Shown here one piece after another: positions 55,595-64,000 of a stretch of DNA of 64,000 nt. The notes below the pieces were generated by a model, which saw only the letters and a list, made by a program, of their open reading frames with translations, was not told the origin of the DNA and made no database searches. The DNA comes from Candidatus Mycolicibacterium alkanivorans. GTDB taxonomy: Bacteria > Actinomycetota > Actinomycetes > Mycobacteriales > Mycobacteriaceae. The DNA lies in NCBI RefSeq assembly GCF_022760805.1, contig NZ_JAIVFL010000001.1:124001-188000 (forward strand). The letters run 5' to 3'. Every line of letters begins with the position of its first letter. Position 1 is the stretch's first letter. The position numbers and the translations under genes were made by a program.

Positions 55595-55664
55595 GTGAAT
55601 GGCTCCTTTCGAATTATTGAAATCAGTTGTGATTGTTGGGTTTTCAGTGGGCAGCGGAGCGCGG

Positions 55665-56057
55665 CTACTCAGACGTCAACTCCTCACGGGCAGCTTCGTT
55701 CTGCTGACAGAACGACGTGTAGATGTCGAGCAGAACTTGCTTTTGGCGCTCCGTGATCGCGGTGTCCCCGATGATCGCGTCGTGCACCTGGCTGCCTTCA
55801 CTCGGCTCCAGGATTCCGGCGCGGATGTAGAGGACCTCCGCGGATACCCGCAACGCCTTGGCGATCTGGCTCAGCACCTCCGCAGAAGGTTTGCGTAGCC
55901 CCCTTTCAACCTGACTGAGGTAGGGATTGCTGACGCCGGCCTTCTCGGCCAACTGCCGCACCGATACCTGCGCGGCTTCACGCTGCGCCCTGATGAAGCC
56001 CCCGATGTCATGCGCCGCGTGGGTCACCACGGTCTGAATGTCGGCATCCTGAGCCAT
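55665..56057 (-). CDS. XRE-family regulator (Rv0474-like)
   Basis: A 130-residue regulator. The HTH is in [33 protein letters not shown], with the C-terminal ~60 residues forming a short ligand/dimer domain containing one cysteine (SFCQQN). MTB Rv0474 is reported as copper-responsive. ATG 56057 is followed upstream by a palindrome that may be its own operator. hbhA lies 70 bp downstream, so co-regulation is possible. Confidence 0.85.
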   Translation of the reverse strand: MAQDADIQTVVTHAAHDIGGFIRAQREAAQVSVRQLAEKAGVSNPYLSQVERGLRKPSAEVLSQIAKALRVSAEVLYIRAGILEPSEGSQVHDAIIGDTAITERQKQVLLDIYTSFCQQNEAAREELTSE

Positions 56058-56116
56058 GGTTCACCACCTTGCGCGTGGGTTGTCCGGTGCGTGCGAGAGC
56101 CACGTTACGCGGGGGT

Positions 56117-56142
56117 GCTAACTTTTGCAAGCACTAGTTAGC
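56117..56142. promoter_or_regulatory. inverted repeat between the XRE regulator and DUF445 gene
   Basis: GCTAACT at 56117-56123 pairs with AGTTAGC at 56136-56142 around a 12-bp spacer that itself contains TTGCAA. It lies 60-85 bp upstream of the XRE start and right after the DUF445 stop (56148). It is a likely operator for the regulator; it could also end the DUF445 transcript. Confidence 0.5.
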
Positions 56143-56147
56143 GCAGG

Positions 56148-57482
56148 TCAGAACATGAATTGCGCCACTGTGTAGATCACCAGGCCGGCCAGGGCACCCA
56201 CCACGGTGCCGTTGATCCGGATGAACTGCAGGTCGCGGCCAACATGCAGCTCGATGCGGCGGCTGGCCTCTTCGGCGTCCCAGCGCTCGATGGTGTCGGT
56301 GATGATCGTGGTGATCTCGCCGCCGTACTGACCGACCAGGTGCTGGGCGCCGCGCACGATCCAGTTGTCGACCTTGTCGCGCAATTCGGCGTCGTCGCGC
56401 AGCGACTCGCCGATGCGCACGACAGAGTCTGCGATGCGAGTGCGCAGTGCGCTCGACGGATCGTCCACACCGTCAAGCACCAAGCGCTTCAACGTCTTCC
56501 ACGCGGTCTCGGCGGCGCGAGTCACTTCGTCGCGGACCATCAGCTGCTCCTTGACAGCTTCCGCACGCGCGATGGTGACGTCGTCGTTCTGCAGATCGTT
56601 GGCGAACTCGAACAGGAACCGGGTGGCCGACAACCTCAGTTCGTGGTTGGGGTTGCGGCGCACCTTGTCGGTGAAGTCCATCAGCTCGCGGTGAATCCGG
56701 TCCCCCACCAACTGGTCGACGAACCGCGGCGACCAACTCGGCGAATCGCGGGTGACGACCCGCTCGATCGTGTCGCCGGCATTCAACGCCCACTCGAAGG
56801 CCCGGTCACACAGCAACTGGATGAGGGCCTCTTGACGGTTCTCGGCGAGCAACTGCGCCAGCACCCGGCCCACCGGCGGCCCCCACTGCGGCTCGGCCAA
56901 CCGTTTGACGATGGTGCGGTCGATGACGTGCTGGATGTCCTCATCGTTGAGCAGCTCCACCACGACCTGCAACACGGTCGCGGCCTCACCGGCGACCCGG
57001 TAGGCGTGGGCCGGCTCGGAGAGCCACTTGCCGAGCCGGCCGGCGATCTCGGCGTCGCGCAACTTGGTCTCCACCACCGGCGCAGACAGGAAGTTCTCCC
57101 GCACGAAGGTGCCCAAACCCTCGCCGAGCTGGTCCTTCTTGCGTTTGATGATCGCCGTGTGCGGGATCTTCAGGCCGAGCGGATGACGGAACAGCGCCGT
57201 GACGGCGAACCAGTCGGCGAGTGCACCGACCATGCCGGCCTCGGCGGCCGCCCCGACGTACCCGATCCACGCCGGTCCACCCTGGGCCTGTACCCAACGA
57301 CAGACCAGGAAGATCACGGTGGCGCCGATGAGGAAGCTCAGCGCCACCGCTTTCATCCTGCGTAGGGCGCGACGCCGTTCGGCGTCGGCTTCCGGGTCGG
57401 CACCGGCGAACGACTCCGCGAGGGACGTACCCGCGCCGGCTACCTCCGTCGGCAACGCCGGGAGGCGATGTTTTGCTGCCAC
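56148..57482 (-). CDS. DUF445 membrane protein (Rv0473-like)
   Basis: A 444-residue protein. Two helices (about residues 45-65 and 72-95) and one at the C terminus (GALAGLVIYTVAQFMF) flank a large helical cytosolic region. ADWFAVTALFRHPLGLKIPHTAIIKRKKDQLGE is the DUF445 signature (about residues 90-122). GTG 57482. It is divergent from madR and shares the 98-bp promoter region with it. Function unknown. Confidence 0.86.
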   Translation of the reverse strand: MAAKHRLPALPTEVAGAGTSLAESFAGADPEADAERRRALRRMKAVALSFLIGATVIFLVCRWVQAQGGPAWIGYVGAAAEAGMVGALADWFAVTALFRHPLGLKIPHTAIIKRKKDQLGEGLGTFVRENFLSAPVVETKLRDAEIAGRLGKWLSEPAHAYRVAGEAATVLQVVVELLNDEDIQHVIDRTIVKRLAEPQWGPPVGRVLAQLLAENRQEALIQLLCDRAFEWALNAGDTIERVVTRDSPSWSPRFVDQLVGDRIHRELMDFTDKVRRNPNHELRLSATRFLFEFANDLQNDDVTIARAEAVKEQLMVRDEVTRAAETAWKTLKRLVLDGVDDPSSALRTRIADSVVRIGESLRDDAELRDKVDNWIVRGAQHLVGQYGGEITTIITDTIERWDAEEASRRIELHVGRDLQFIRINGTVVGALAGLVIYTVAQFMF

Positions 57483-57516
57483 TCCACCATCATCCGCTAG
57501 GTGCGGCCCCAGTTAA

Positions 57517-57534
57517 TGTGACCTTGCGATCACA
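57517..57534. promoter_or_regulatory. inverted repeat in the madR/DUF445 divergent promoter
   Basis: TGTGA-CCTTGCGA-TCACA has perfect 5-bp arms. The 8-bp spacer is too long for a CRP site. It lies just upstream of a -10-like TAGAAT (57543-57548), suitable for TetR autoregulation. Confidence 0.4.
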
Positions 57535-57580
57535 CCAGCCCGTAGAATCGGTCAGGAACAGGGGAACGGACTCCGCGATA

Positions 57581-58297
57581 GTGGCACAACAAGTGGGCCA
57601 TGGCTTGGAAAAGACCCAGGCCAAGACCGATGGTCGCAAGCGACGCTGGCACCAGCACAAGGTCGAACGCCGCACCGAGTTGGTGGACGGTGCGCTGGAG
57701 GCCGTCCGCCGACGGGGCCGCGACGTCAGCATGGACGAGATAGCTGCCGAAATCGGTGTCTCGAAGACGGTTCTTTACCGCTACTTCGTCGACAAGAACG
57801 ACCTCACGACCGCGGTGATGATGCGGTTCGCACAGACCACCCTGATCCCCAACATGGCCGGTGCGCTGTCGTCGAACCTGGACGGCTTCGACCTTACCCG
57901 CGAGATCATCCGGGTGTACGTCGAGACCGTCGCCGCCGAGCCCGAGCCGTACCGATTCGTGATGGCAAACAGTTCGGCCAGCAAAAACAAAGTCATCGCC
58001 GATTCGGAGCAGATCATCGCGCGGATGCTTGCGGTGGTGCTGCGCCGGCGCATGCAACAGGCCGGGATGGACACCCGCGGTGTCGAGCCGTGGGCCTATC
58101 TGATCGTCGGCGGGGTGCAGCTGGCAACCCACTCGTGGATGTCGCACCCGCGGATGAGTAGCGACGACCTGATCGACTACCTGACCATGCTGTGCTGGAA
58201 CGCGTTGTGCGGCATCGTCGAGGCCGGCGGATCGCTGGAACGGTTCAATTCCGAGTCCCACCCGTCTCCGCTGCTGCCGCCGGCGCTCACGCCCTAG
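57581..58297 (+). CDS. madR: TetR-family regulator (MadR, Rv0472c-like)
   Basis: A 238-residue repressor. A basic start (GRKRRWHQHKVERR) leads into the TetR HTH: LVDGALEAVRRRGRDVSMDE and IAAEIGVSKTVLYRYFVDKNDL; the rest is the ligand-binding domain. MTB Rv0472c is described as MadR, an acyl-CoA-responsive regulator of mycolate desaturases, which I assign by position and similarity from memory. GTG 57581. The desaturase targets are not in this window. Confidence 0.8.
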   Translation: MAQQVGHGLEKTQAKTDGRKRRWHQHKVERRTELVDGALEAVRRRGRDVSMDEIAAEIGVSKTVLYRYFVDKNDLTTAVMMRFAQTTLIPNMAGALSSNLDGFDLTREIIRVYVETVAAEPEPYRFVMANSSASKNKVIADSEQIIARMLAVVLRRRMQQAGMDTRGVEPWAYLIVGGVQLATHSWMSHPRMSSDDLIDYLTMLCWNALCGIVEAGGSLERFNSESHPSPLLPPALTP

Positions 58298-58308
58298 GCT
58301 TGCCGGCC

Positions 58309-59166
58309 ATGGCCGACTTGCCGTCGCAGTGGACGCACGAACCGCACCACATCCTCCAGTTCCGCGCCGGCGACAAGATCGCCGACATCGACACCGACTC
58401 CAGTCCCGGCTATACCGGCGACAAGGACGGCTCCGCCGAGGTCCAGGCCGAACGCAACGAGCGCTTCGCCGGCCTGCAGGAGATGCTCTACGCCAACGGC
58501 AAGGCTGGCGACAGCCGCTCGCTGCTGCTGGTGCTGCAGGGCATGGACACCGCGGGCAAGGGCAGCATCGTCAAGCACGTCGTGGGTGCCGGCAACCCGC
58601 AGGGCATCCAGTACACCAGCTTCGGGGTGCCCACCGAGGAGGAGCGGGCTCACCATTACCTGTGGCGCATCCGCAAGGCCTTGCCCGCGGCGGGCCACAT
58701 CGGGGTGTTCGACCGCTCGCACTACGAGGACGTGCTGGTGGTCCGGGTGCACGAACTGGTGCCGCGGGAGGTCTGGGAGCCCCGCTACGACGAGATCAAC
58801 GCCTTCGAGGAGGAACTCGTCGATTCCGGCACCATCGTGGTCAAATGCGCGATGTTCGTCTCCCTCGACGAGCAGAAGCGCCGGCTGGCCGAGCGCCTGG
58901 ACCGCCCGGACCGGTACTGGAAGTACAACCCGGGTGACCTCGACGAGCGCAAGCTGTGGCCGGCTTACCAGGAGGCCTACCAGGCCGTGCTGGACCGCAC
59001 CTCGACTGACCATGCACCCTGGTTCGTGATCCCGTGCGACAAGAAGTGGTACACCCGGCTGGCGATCAACGAACTGCTCATCGAGGCGCTCAAGAGCATG
59101 AAGCTGGCGTGGCCGCCCCCCGGCTTCGACGTCGAAGCGGAGAAGAAGAAGCTGGCGCAGTCCTGA
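58309..59166 (+). CDS. PPK2-family polyphosphate kinase
   Basis: A 285-residue polyphosphate:nucleotide phosphotransferase. Walker A is LQGMDTAGKGSIVKH, Walker B FDRSHYEDVLVVRVH, and the lid region is RLDRPDRYWKYNPGD. It transfers phosphate between polyP and AMP, ADP or GDP; the subclass cannot be told by reading. ATG 58309 is 11 bp after madR. This gene is not in the MTB block I remember. It joins ppx1 as the second polyphosphate gene in the window. Confidence 0.88.
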   Translation: MADLPSQWTHEPHHILQFRAGDKIADIDTDSSPGYTGDKDGSAEVQAERNERFAGLQEMLYANGKAGDSRSLLLVLQGMDTAGKGSIVKHVVGAGNPQGIQYTSFGVPTEEERAHHYLWRIRKALPAAGHIGVFDRSHYEDVLVVRVHELVPREVWEPRYDEINAFEEELVDSGTIVVKCAMFVSLDEQKRRLAERLDRPDRYWKYNPGDLDERKLWPAYQEAYQAVLDRTSTDHAPWFVIPCDKKWYTRLAINELLIEALKSMKLAWPPPGFDVEAEKKKLAQS

Positions 59167-59175
59167 GCGGCGGGC

Positions 59176-60057
<882 letters not shown>

Positions 60058-60200
60058 CTACCCTTCAGCGTTCGCTCGCGTGGTCGGGTAGCCGGTGAGA
60101 GGGAGATGTCCACCAACACGGTCCCCGGACCAAGACCCGTAGGTCTACCGGCATGCAGCTTAGTCAATCGAGCCTGTGAATGCACAAAGCGCAGGTGCGC

Positions 60201-61055
60201 TCAGTAGGTGTAAAAACCTTTGCCGGACTTCTTGCCCAACAGCCCCGCTTCGACCATGCGCAGCAGCAGCGGTGGCGGGGCGTAATGCGGGTCCTTGTAC
60301 TCGTCATACATCGAGTCCGCGATCAGCTTCATGGTGTCCAGCCCGATCAGGTCGGACAGCCGCAGCGGTCCCATCGGATGCGACAGACCCGCGACGACTG
60401 CGGTGTCGATGTCCTCCACGGTGGCCACACCGGCCTCGGCCATCCGGATCGCCGCCAGCAGGTAGGGCACCAGCAAAGCGTTGACGACGAAGCCCGAACG
60501 GTCGCCGCAGCGGATCACCTGCTTGCCCAGCACGTCACTTGCGAAGCGTTCGACCCGGGCGGCGGCCTCCTCGGAGGTGACCAGGGTGCTGACCAGTTCG
60601 ACCAGCGGCAGAACCGGCACCGGGTTGAAAAAGTGCAGACCGAGCACCCGACTCGGATTCTTCGTTGCCGCAGCGATTTTCATGATCGGGATGCTGGAGG
60701 TGTTCGACGCCAGCACCGCGTCGGGATCGGTGATGAGCTCATCGAGCTGGGCGAAGATGTTGCCCTTGACCGCCTCGTCCTCCACGACCGCCTCGATGAC
60801 GAGCTGCCGGTCGGACAGACCGGCGAGGTCGGTGGTGAACGTGAAGCGGGCCAGCGTGGCGTCGCGGTCGGACTCGGAGAGCTTGCCTCTGCTGGCCGCG
60901 CGCTCCAGCGACCCGGTGATGCGGCCACGTCCGGCGTTGAGCAGCTCGTCAGTGGGCTCGAAGACCACGACATCGGCCCCGGCCTTGGCGGCTACCTCGG
61001 CGATGCCAGAGCCCATCTGCCCTGCACCGACCACACCTACTCGTTGAATGCTCAC
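60201..61055 (-). CDS. fadB2: 3-hydroxybutyryl-CoA dehydrogenase
   Basis: A 284-residue NAD(P)-dependent dehydrogenase of short hydroxyacyl-CoA. The Rossmann motif is VGVVGAGQMGSGIAEV; the catalytic histidine is in LGLHFFNPVPVLPLVE; SGFVVNALLVPYL and MGPLRLSDLIGLD follow. GTG 61055 (SIQRVGV) is the start. It is separated from the isocitrate lyase gene by the 58-bp palindromic element. Confidence 0.93.
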   Translation of the reverse strand: MSIQRVGVVGAGQMGSGIAEVAAKAGADVVVFEPTDELLNAGRGRITGSLERAASRGKLSESDRDATLARFTFTTDLAGLSDRQLVIEAVVEDEAVKGNIFAQLDELITDPDAVLASNTSSIPIMKIAAATKNPSRVLGLHFFNPVPVLPLVELVSTLVTSEEAAARVERFASDVLGKQVIRCGDRSGFVVNALLVPYLLAAIRMAEAGVATVEDIDTAVVAGLSHPMGPLRLSDLIGLDTMKLIADSMYDEYKDPHYAPPPLLLRMVEAGLLGKKSGKGFYTY

Positions 61056-61078
61056 GCTGACACTTTCTACTCCCCCGG

Positions 61079-61136
61079 CGAGCAGACGCAAAAATCCCCG
61101 ACACGCCGAGACGTTGGGGACCTTTGCGTCTGCTCG
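61079..61136. repeat. 58-bp dispersed palindromic element, copy 2
   Basis: Arms CGAGCAGACGCAAAAATCCCC-like (61079-61099) and 61116-61136 pair almost fully around a 16-base loop. It lies between fadB2 and isocitrate lyase, 9 bp after the latter's stop, so on RNA it could end transcription. See copy 1 at 14825-14882. Confidence 0.85.
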
Positions 61137-61145
61137 CGCAGAGAT

Positions 61146-62432
61146 CTAGTGGAACTGACCCTCTTCGGTCGAGCCCGCCAGCGCGGTGGTCGAGCTGGTT
61201 GGGTCCACGGTCGTGGCGATCCGGTCGAAGTAGCCGGCGCCGACCTCGCGCTGGTGCTTGGTCGCGGTGTAGCCACGCTCCTCGGCGGCGAACTCGCGCT
61301 CCTGCAGCTCGACGTAGGCGGCCATCTGGTTGCGGGCGTAGCCGTAGGCCAGATCGAACATCGAGTAGTTGAGCGCGTGGAAGCCGGCCAGCGTGATGAA
61401 CTGGAACTTGAAGCCCATCGCGCCGAGCTCCTTCTGGAAGCGGGCGATGGTCGAGTCGTCCAGGTGCTTGCGCCAGTTGAACGACGGCGAGCAGTTGTAG
61501 GCCAGCATCTGGTCGGGGAACTCGGACTTGACGCCCTCGGCGAAGCGGCGAGCCAGGTCGAGATCCGGGGTGCCGGTCTCCATCCAGATCAGGTCGGAGT
61601 ACGGCGCGTAGGACTTGGCGCGGGCGATGCACGGCTCCAGGCCGTTCTTGACGCGGTAGAAGCCCTCGGCGGTGCGCTCACCGGTGATGAACGGGCGGTC
61701 GCGCTCATCGACATCGGAGGTGATCAGGGTGGCGGCCTCGGCGTCGGTACGGGCGATGACGACGGTGGGGACGTCGGCGACGTCGGCCGCCAGGCGAGCC
61801 GAGGTGAGGGTCCGGATGTGCTGCTGAGTCGGGATCAGCACCTTGCCGCCCAGGTGGCCGCACTTCTTCTCCGAAGCCAGCTGGTCCTCCCAGTGCGAGC
61901 CGGCGACACCGGCGGCGATCATGGCCTTCTGCAGCTCGTAGACGTTGAGCGCGCCACCGAAACCGGCCTCGCCGTCGGCGACGATCGGGGCCAGCCAGTT
62001 CTCCACCGAGGTGTCGCCCTCGACCATGGCGATCTCGTCGGCGCGCAGCAGCGCGTTGTTGATGCGGCGCACGACCTGCGGCACCGAGTTGGCCGGGTAG
62101 AGGCTCTGGTCGGGGTAGGTGTGGCCGGACAGGTTCGCGTCGCCGGCGACCTGCCAACCCGACAGGTAGATGGCCTTCAGGCCGGCGCGGACCTGCTGGA
62201 CGGCCATGTTGCCGGTCAGCGCGCCCAGGGCGTTGACGAACTCCATGTCGTGCAGCTGGTTCCACAGGACCTCCGCACCGCGACGGGCCAGGGTGGCCTC
62301 CTCGACGACGGAGCCCTGCAGCGCGACGACGTCGGCCGGGGTGTAGGTACGGGTGACACCCTTCCAGCGGGGATTGGTGTCCCAGTCGCGCTGGATCTCT
62401 TCTGCGGTCTTCGGCTTGCCGACGTTGGACAT
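61146..62432 (-). CDS. aceA: isocitrate lyase
   Basis: A 428-residue glyoxylate-shunt enzyme splitting isocitrate into glyoxylate and succinate. The catalytic loop is [39 protein letters not shown] and [10 protein letters not shown] are also typical (icl1 type). ATG 62432 has AAGGAG 7 bp upstream. It is needed for growth on acetate or fatty acids. A RamB-like site lies 161 bp upstream. Confidence 0.95.
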   Translation of the reverse strand: MSNVGKPKTAEEIQRDWDTNPRWKGVTRTYTPADVVALQGSVVEEATLARRGAEVLWNQLHDMEFVNALGALTGNMAVQQVRAGLKAIYLSGWQVAGDANLSGHTYPDQSLYPANSVPQVVRRINNALLRADEIAMVEGDTSVENWLAPIVADGEAGFGGALNVYELQKAMIAAGVAGSHWEDQLASEKKCGHLGGKVLIPTQQHIRTLTSARLAADVADVPTVVIARTDAEAATLITSDVDERDRPFITGERTAEGFYRVKNGLEPCIARAKSYAPYSDLIWMETGTPDLDLARRFAEGVKSEFPDQMLAYNCSPSFNWRKHLDDSTIARFQKELGAMGFKFQFITLAGFHALNYSMFDLAYGYARNQMAAYVELQEREFAAEERGYTATKHQREVGAGYFDRIATTVDPTSSTTALAGSTEEGQFH

Positions 62433-62592
62433 TGCCTGCTCCTTAACTTGTCTTCGACGCTACTTTGACGACAAGTGGCTTGTTAACGTCAACGCAGCTT
62501 CAGCGGTGTGCTGACTTGAGCATGCCTCGCACCATCAGTGCAGTTCAAGGCGCTGCGCATGCCAATTTTCGCCAACCGAACCCCGATGATCT

Positions 62593-62603
62593 GCAAAGTT
62601 TGC
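62593..62603. promoter_or_regulatory. RamB-type site upstream of isocitrate lyase
   Basis: GCAAAGTTTGC is a perfect 5-bp inverted repeat around one G and continues to GAA. It fits the A/C-AAAGTTTGCAAA-type motif reported for RamB, whose gene lies 1 kb away. A looser AATTTTCGCCAA lies at 62566-62577. Confidence 0.6.
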
Positions 62604-62694
62604 GAAGGCGGTTAATAGCTGAACCGGTTCAGAAGTTACCGCCCGACAACGGCTTTTCGCAGGTCAGTACGCTCGTACTGCTAAACGGTTCGGT

Positions 62695-63516
62695 TCAGAG
62701 CGGGAAGATCGATGCGACGGCCTTGACCTCGTCGCCGACGACATATGTGAGCGTTCTAACAGGGCGGTCCGACAGCTCTTCACCGAACTTGTCGGTCGAC
62801 CCGGGCCGGTACACGTGCAACAGGATCTCCAGCTTGTCGCCGAAGGCGACGGGCGCATCGTGCTCGATGGTCACCCGCAGCGGCGCTTCCAACAACTCCG
62901 GGAAGGGCGCGAGGAACTCCTCGACCACCTTCCAGTACACGGAGTTGTTGACGTGGTCGAACAGGTCGATGTCACTGACCCGGATCGGGAAGTCGCGGAT
63001 CTCGTCGGCGCTTTCGCGCGCCCCGGCGGTCAGGTAGGACTTCCAGCGCAGCCGGTTGACGTCCGTGGTGCGCTGCAGGTCCGCCATGAAGTCGTCGGCG
63101 ATGCGGGCCGGCCCCTGCGTCTCACGATTGATGTTGATCCAGAACGCCTCGGACTCGATCAGGCCGCCCGCGCGGCCGTCGATGCGAACCCGCATCTCGC
63201 ACCAGCGGTTCGACGTTCCCGAACACCAGCGGCGCAGCCGCAGCATGTCCTGGAACTCGATCGGACGGATCAGGTCGACCATCGTGCGCCGGACAATCCA
63301 CAACGGGTGGGTCTCCTCATGACCCATTTCGCGGAGCTGGTCCTGGCCGATGTCCTGGATATGGCGGCAGGCTGCGTCCAGACGCAGCCGCCCGACGCGG
63401 TCGATGTCACCGACCCGCAGCGGCCATTCCCGGTCGAACACGTCGGGGTTCGGATCCGGTACAGGCATCAGCACCTTCGCCAGGCCGGTCGCCGTCGGCT
63501 TATCGCTGGTCGTCAT
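62695..63516 (-). CDS. FatA/FatB-type acyl-ACP thioesterase (Rv0466-like)
   Basis: A 273-residue double hot-dog thioesterase. Hot-dog 1 has WPLRVGDIDRVGRLRLDAACRHIQDIG and hot-dog 2 FPIRVSDIDLFDHVNNSVYWKVVEE, with the Asn/His catalytic-type residues in HVNNSVYW. It releases fatty acids from acyl-ACP or acyl-CoA. ATG 63516 (MTTSDKPTA) has a GAGGA site 6 bp upstream. It is divergent from ramB. Confidence 0.87.
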   Translation of the reverse strand: MTTSDKPTATGLAKVLMPVPDPNPDVFDREWPLRVGDIDRVGRLRLDAACRHIQDIGQDQLREMGHEETHPLWIVRRTMVDLIRPIEFQDMLRLRRWCSGTSNRWCEMRVRIDGRAGGLIESEAFWININRETQGPARIADDFMADLQRTTDVNRLRWKSYLTAGARESADEIRDFPIRVSDIDLFDHVNNSVYWKVVEEFLAPFPELLEAPLRVTIEHDAPVAFGDKLEILLHVYRPGSTDKFGEELSDRPVRTLTYVVGDEVKAVASIFPL

Positions 63517-63595
63517 GATTTCCTCTTCCGGTCCTCCCCCAGCGCGATCATGCCAAAGGCCCTGGGGAATGCCAACCGGCCGGCTATGCCAACGA

Positions 63596-63614
63596 TGCGA
63601 AGCCGCAATTCGCA
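63596..63614. promoter_or_regulatory. candidate RamB autoregulatory operator
   Basis: TGCGAA-GCCGCAA-TTCGCA is a perfect 6-bp inverted repeat that shares the TTTGC/TTCGC character of the RamB motif. It lies 21 bp before the ramB GTG, between ramB and the thioesterase. Confidence 0.4.
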
Positions 63615-63634
63615 ACCCTCGGTAGCCTGGCACA

Positions 63635-64000
63635 GTGTCCAAGACGTACGTCGGCTCCCGGGTGCGCCAGCTGCGCAGCGAACGCGGCTTCAGCCAGGCG
63701 GCACTTGCACAGATGCTGGAGATCTCGCCCAGCTACCTCAACCAGATCGAGCACGACGTCCGGCCCCTGACGGTCGCGGTCCTGCTACGGATCACCGAAG
63801 CGTTCGGGGTTGACGCGACCTTCTTCGCCTCCCAGGACGACACCCGGCTGATCGCCGAACTCAGGGAAATAACGCTGGATCGCGACCTGGGTGTGGAGAT
63901 CGACCCGGCCGAGGTCGCCGACGTGGTCAACGCCCACCCCAACGTGGCCAAGGCGATGGTGAACCTGCACCGACGCTACCGGACGACCACCACACAGCTG
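63635..64000 (+). CDS. ramB: acetate metabolism regulator RamB, N-terminal part (partial)
   Basis: The first 122 residues; the gene continues outside the window (full length in MTB is about 470). The XRE-type HTH is [22 protein letters not shown] and [22 protein letters not shown]. RamB represses isocitrate lyase during growth on sugars. GTG 63635 is the start. It is divergent from the thioesterase and close to its likely target aceA. Confidence 0.9.
   Translation, partial: MSKTYVGSRVRQLRSERGFSQAALAQMLEISPSYLNQIEHDVRPLTVAVLLRITEAFGVDATFFASQDDTRLIAELREITLDRDLGVEIDPAEVADVVNAHPNVAKAMVNLHRRYRTTTTQL

Noticed and set aside
57517..57534. CRP site in the madR promoter
   Set aside because: The TGTGA/TCACA arms are perfect but the spacer is 8 bp instead of 6. 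Kept only as an unassigned operator.

Overview
This window is a stretch of high-GC actinobacterial chromosome, almost certainly from a fast-growing mycobacterium (Mycolicibacterium type). The evidence is marker genes recognised from their proteins: mshA (mycothiol), hbhA, senX3-regX3, ramB-icl, a UmaA-type mycolate methyltransferase, menE/menA and an L,D-transpeptidase. Gene order follows, in reverse, the M. tuberculosis block Rv0465c (ramB) to Rv0542c (menE). Known MTB genes mmpS2/mmpL2, cmaA2, pcaA and the fabH-type gene are absent. Several genes lie outside that backbone: ahpC-ahpD, feoA-feoB-nifU, a copper ATPase, an alpha/beta hydrolase with a PPOX gene, a molybdopterin oxidoreductase operon and a PPK2 kinase. 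MTB comparisons are from memory, not a database search.

Layout. 1-2.9 kb: end of menE, a 22-bp perfect palindrome, a hydrolase, a flavin/F420-type protein and a large membrane protein. 2.8-6.4 kb (minus): a tight five-gene operon of glycosyltransferase, DUF2064 protein, methyltransferase, membrane-anchored molybdopterin oxidoreductase and small membrane protein. 6.5-9.6 kb: ahpC-ahpD, an epimerase and MTA phosphorylase. 9.6-12.2 kb: menA, small membrane proteins and a ParA-like ATPase. 12.3-18.4 kb (minus): hemL, a histidine phosphatase, then System II cytochrome c maturation (TlpA-like, CcdA, ResB, CcsA). 18.5-21.3 kb: ferrous iron uptake feoAB with a NifU-type gene. 21.4-25.6 kb: copper P-type ATPase behind a CsoR-like operator, then small membrane proteins. 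25.6-30.6 kb (minus): hemA-hemC-hemD-hemB. 30.7-39.2 kb: lipid, proline and polyphosphate genes plus bS22. 39.5-46.4 kb: regX3-senX3, gpmA, ybjN, mshA and a ROK regulator. 46.8-55 kb: SDR, L,D-transpeptidase, murB, DUF2505 pair, nitrilase, DUF2993, deoC. 55-64 kb: hbhA, XRE regulator, madR, PPK2, umaA, fadB2, isocitrate lyase, acyl-ACP thioesterase and the start of ramB.

Together the genes form linked modules: heme synthesis with cytochrome c assembly and iron uptake; menaquinone; phosphate sensing with polyphosphate enzymes; mycothiol; and acetate/fatty-acid carbon use (RamB, Icl, FadB2) next to mycolate modification. Many genes overlap by 4 bp (ATGA/GTGA), which suggests translational coupling.

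The most notable non-coding content is repetitive. A MIRU-like element (GACGATGC, stem-loop, GAGGAGGAG) occurs at five intergenic places, in three of them as tandem arrays of 56-57 bp units, and its stems differ in sequence but keep pairing. A 71-bp unit is tandemly repeated exactly at the hemL/phosphatase stop-start junction. A 58-bp palindromic element occurs twice, once inside the resB coding sequence. Further observations are likely non-standard starts (CTG, TTG, possibly ATT) and several candidate operators (CRP-, CsoR-, RamB- and PHO-box-like). I saw no tRNA, rRNA, CRISPR array, IS element or prophage.
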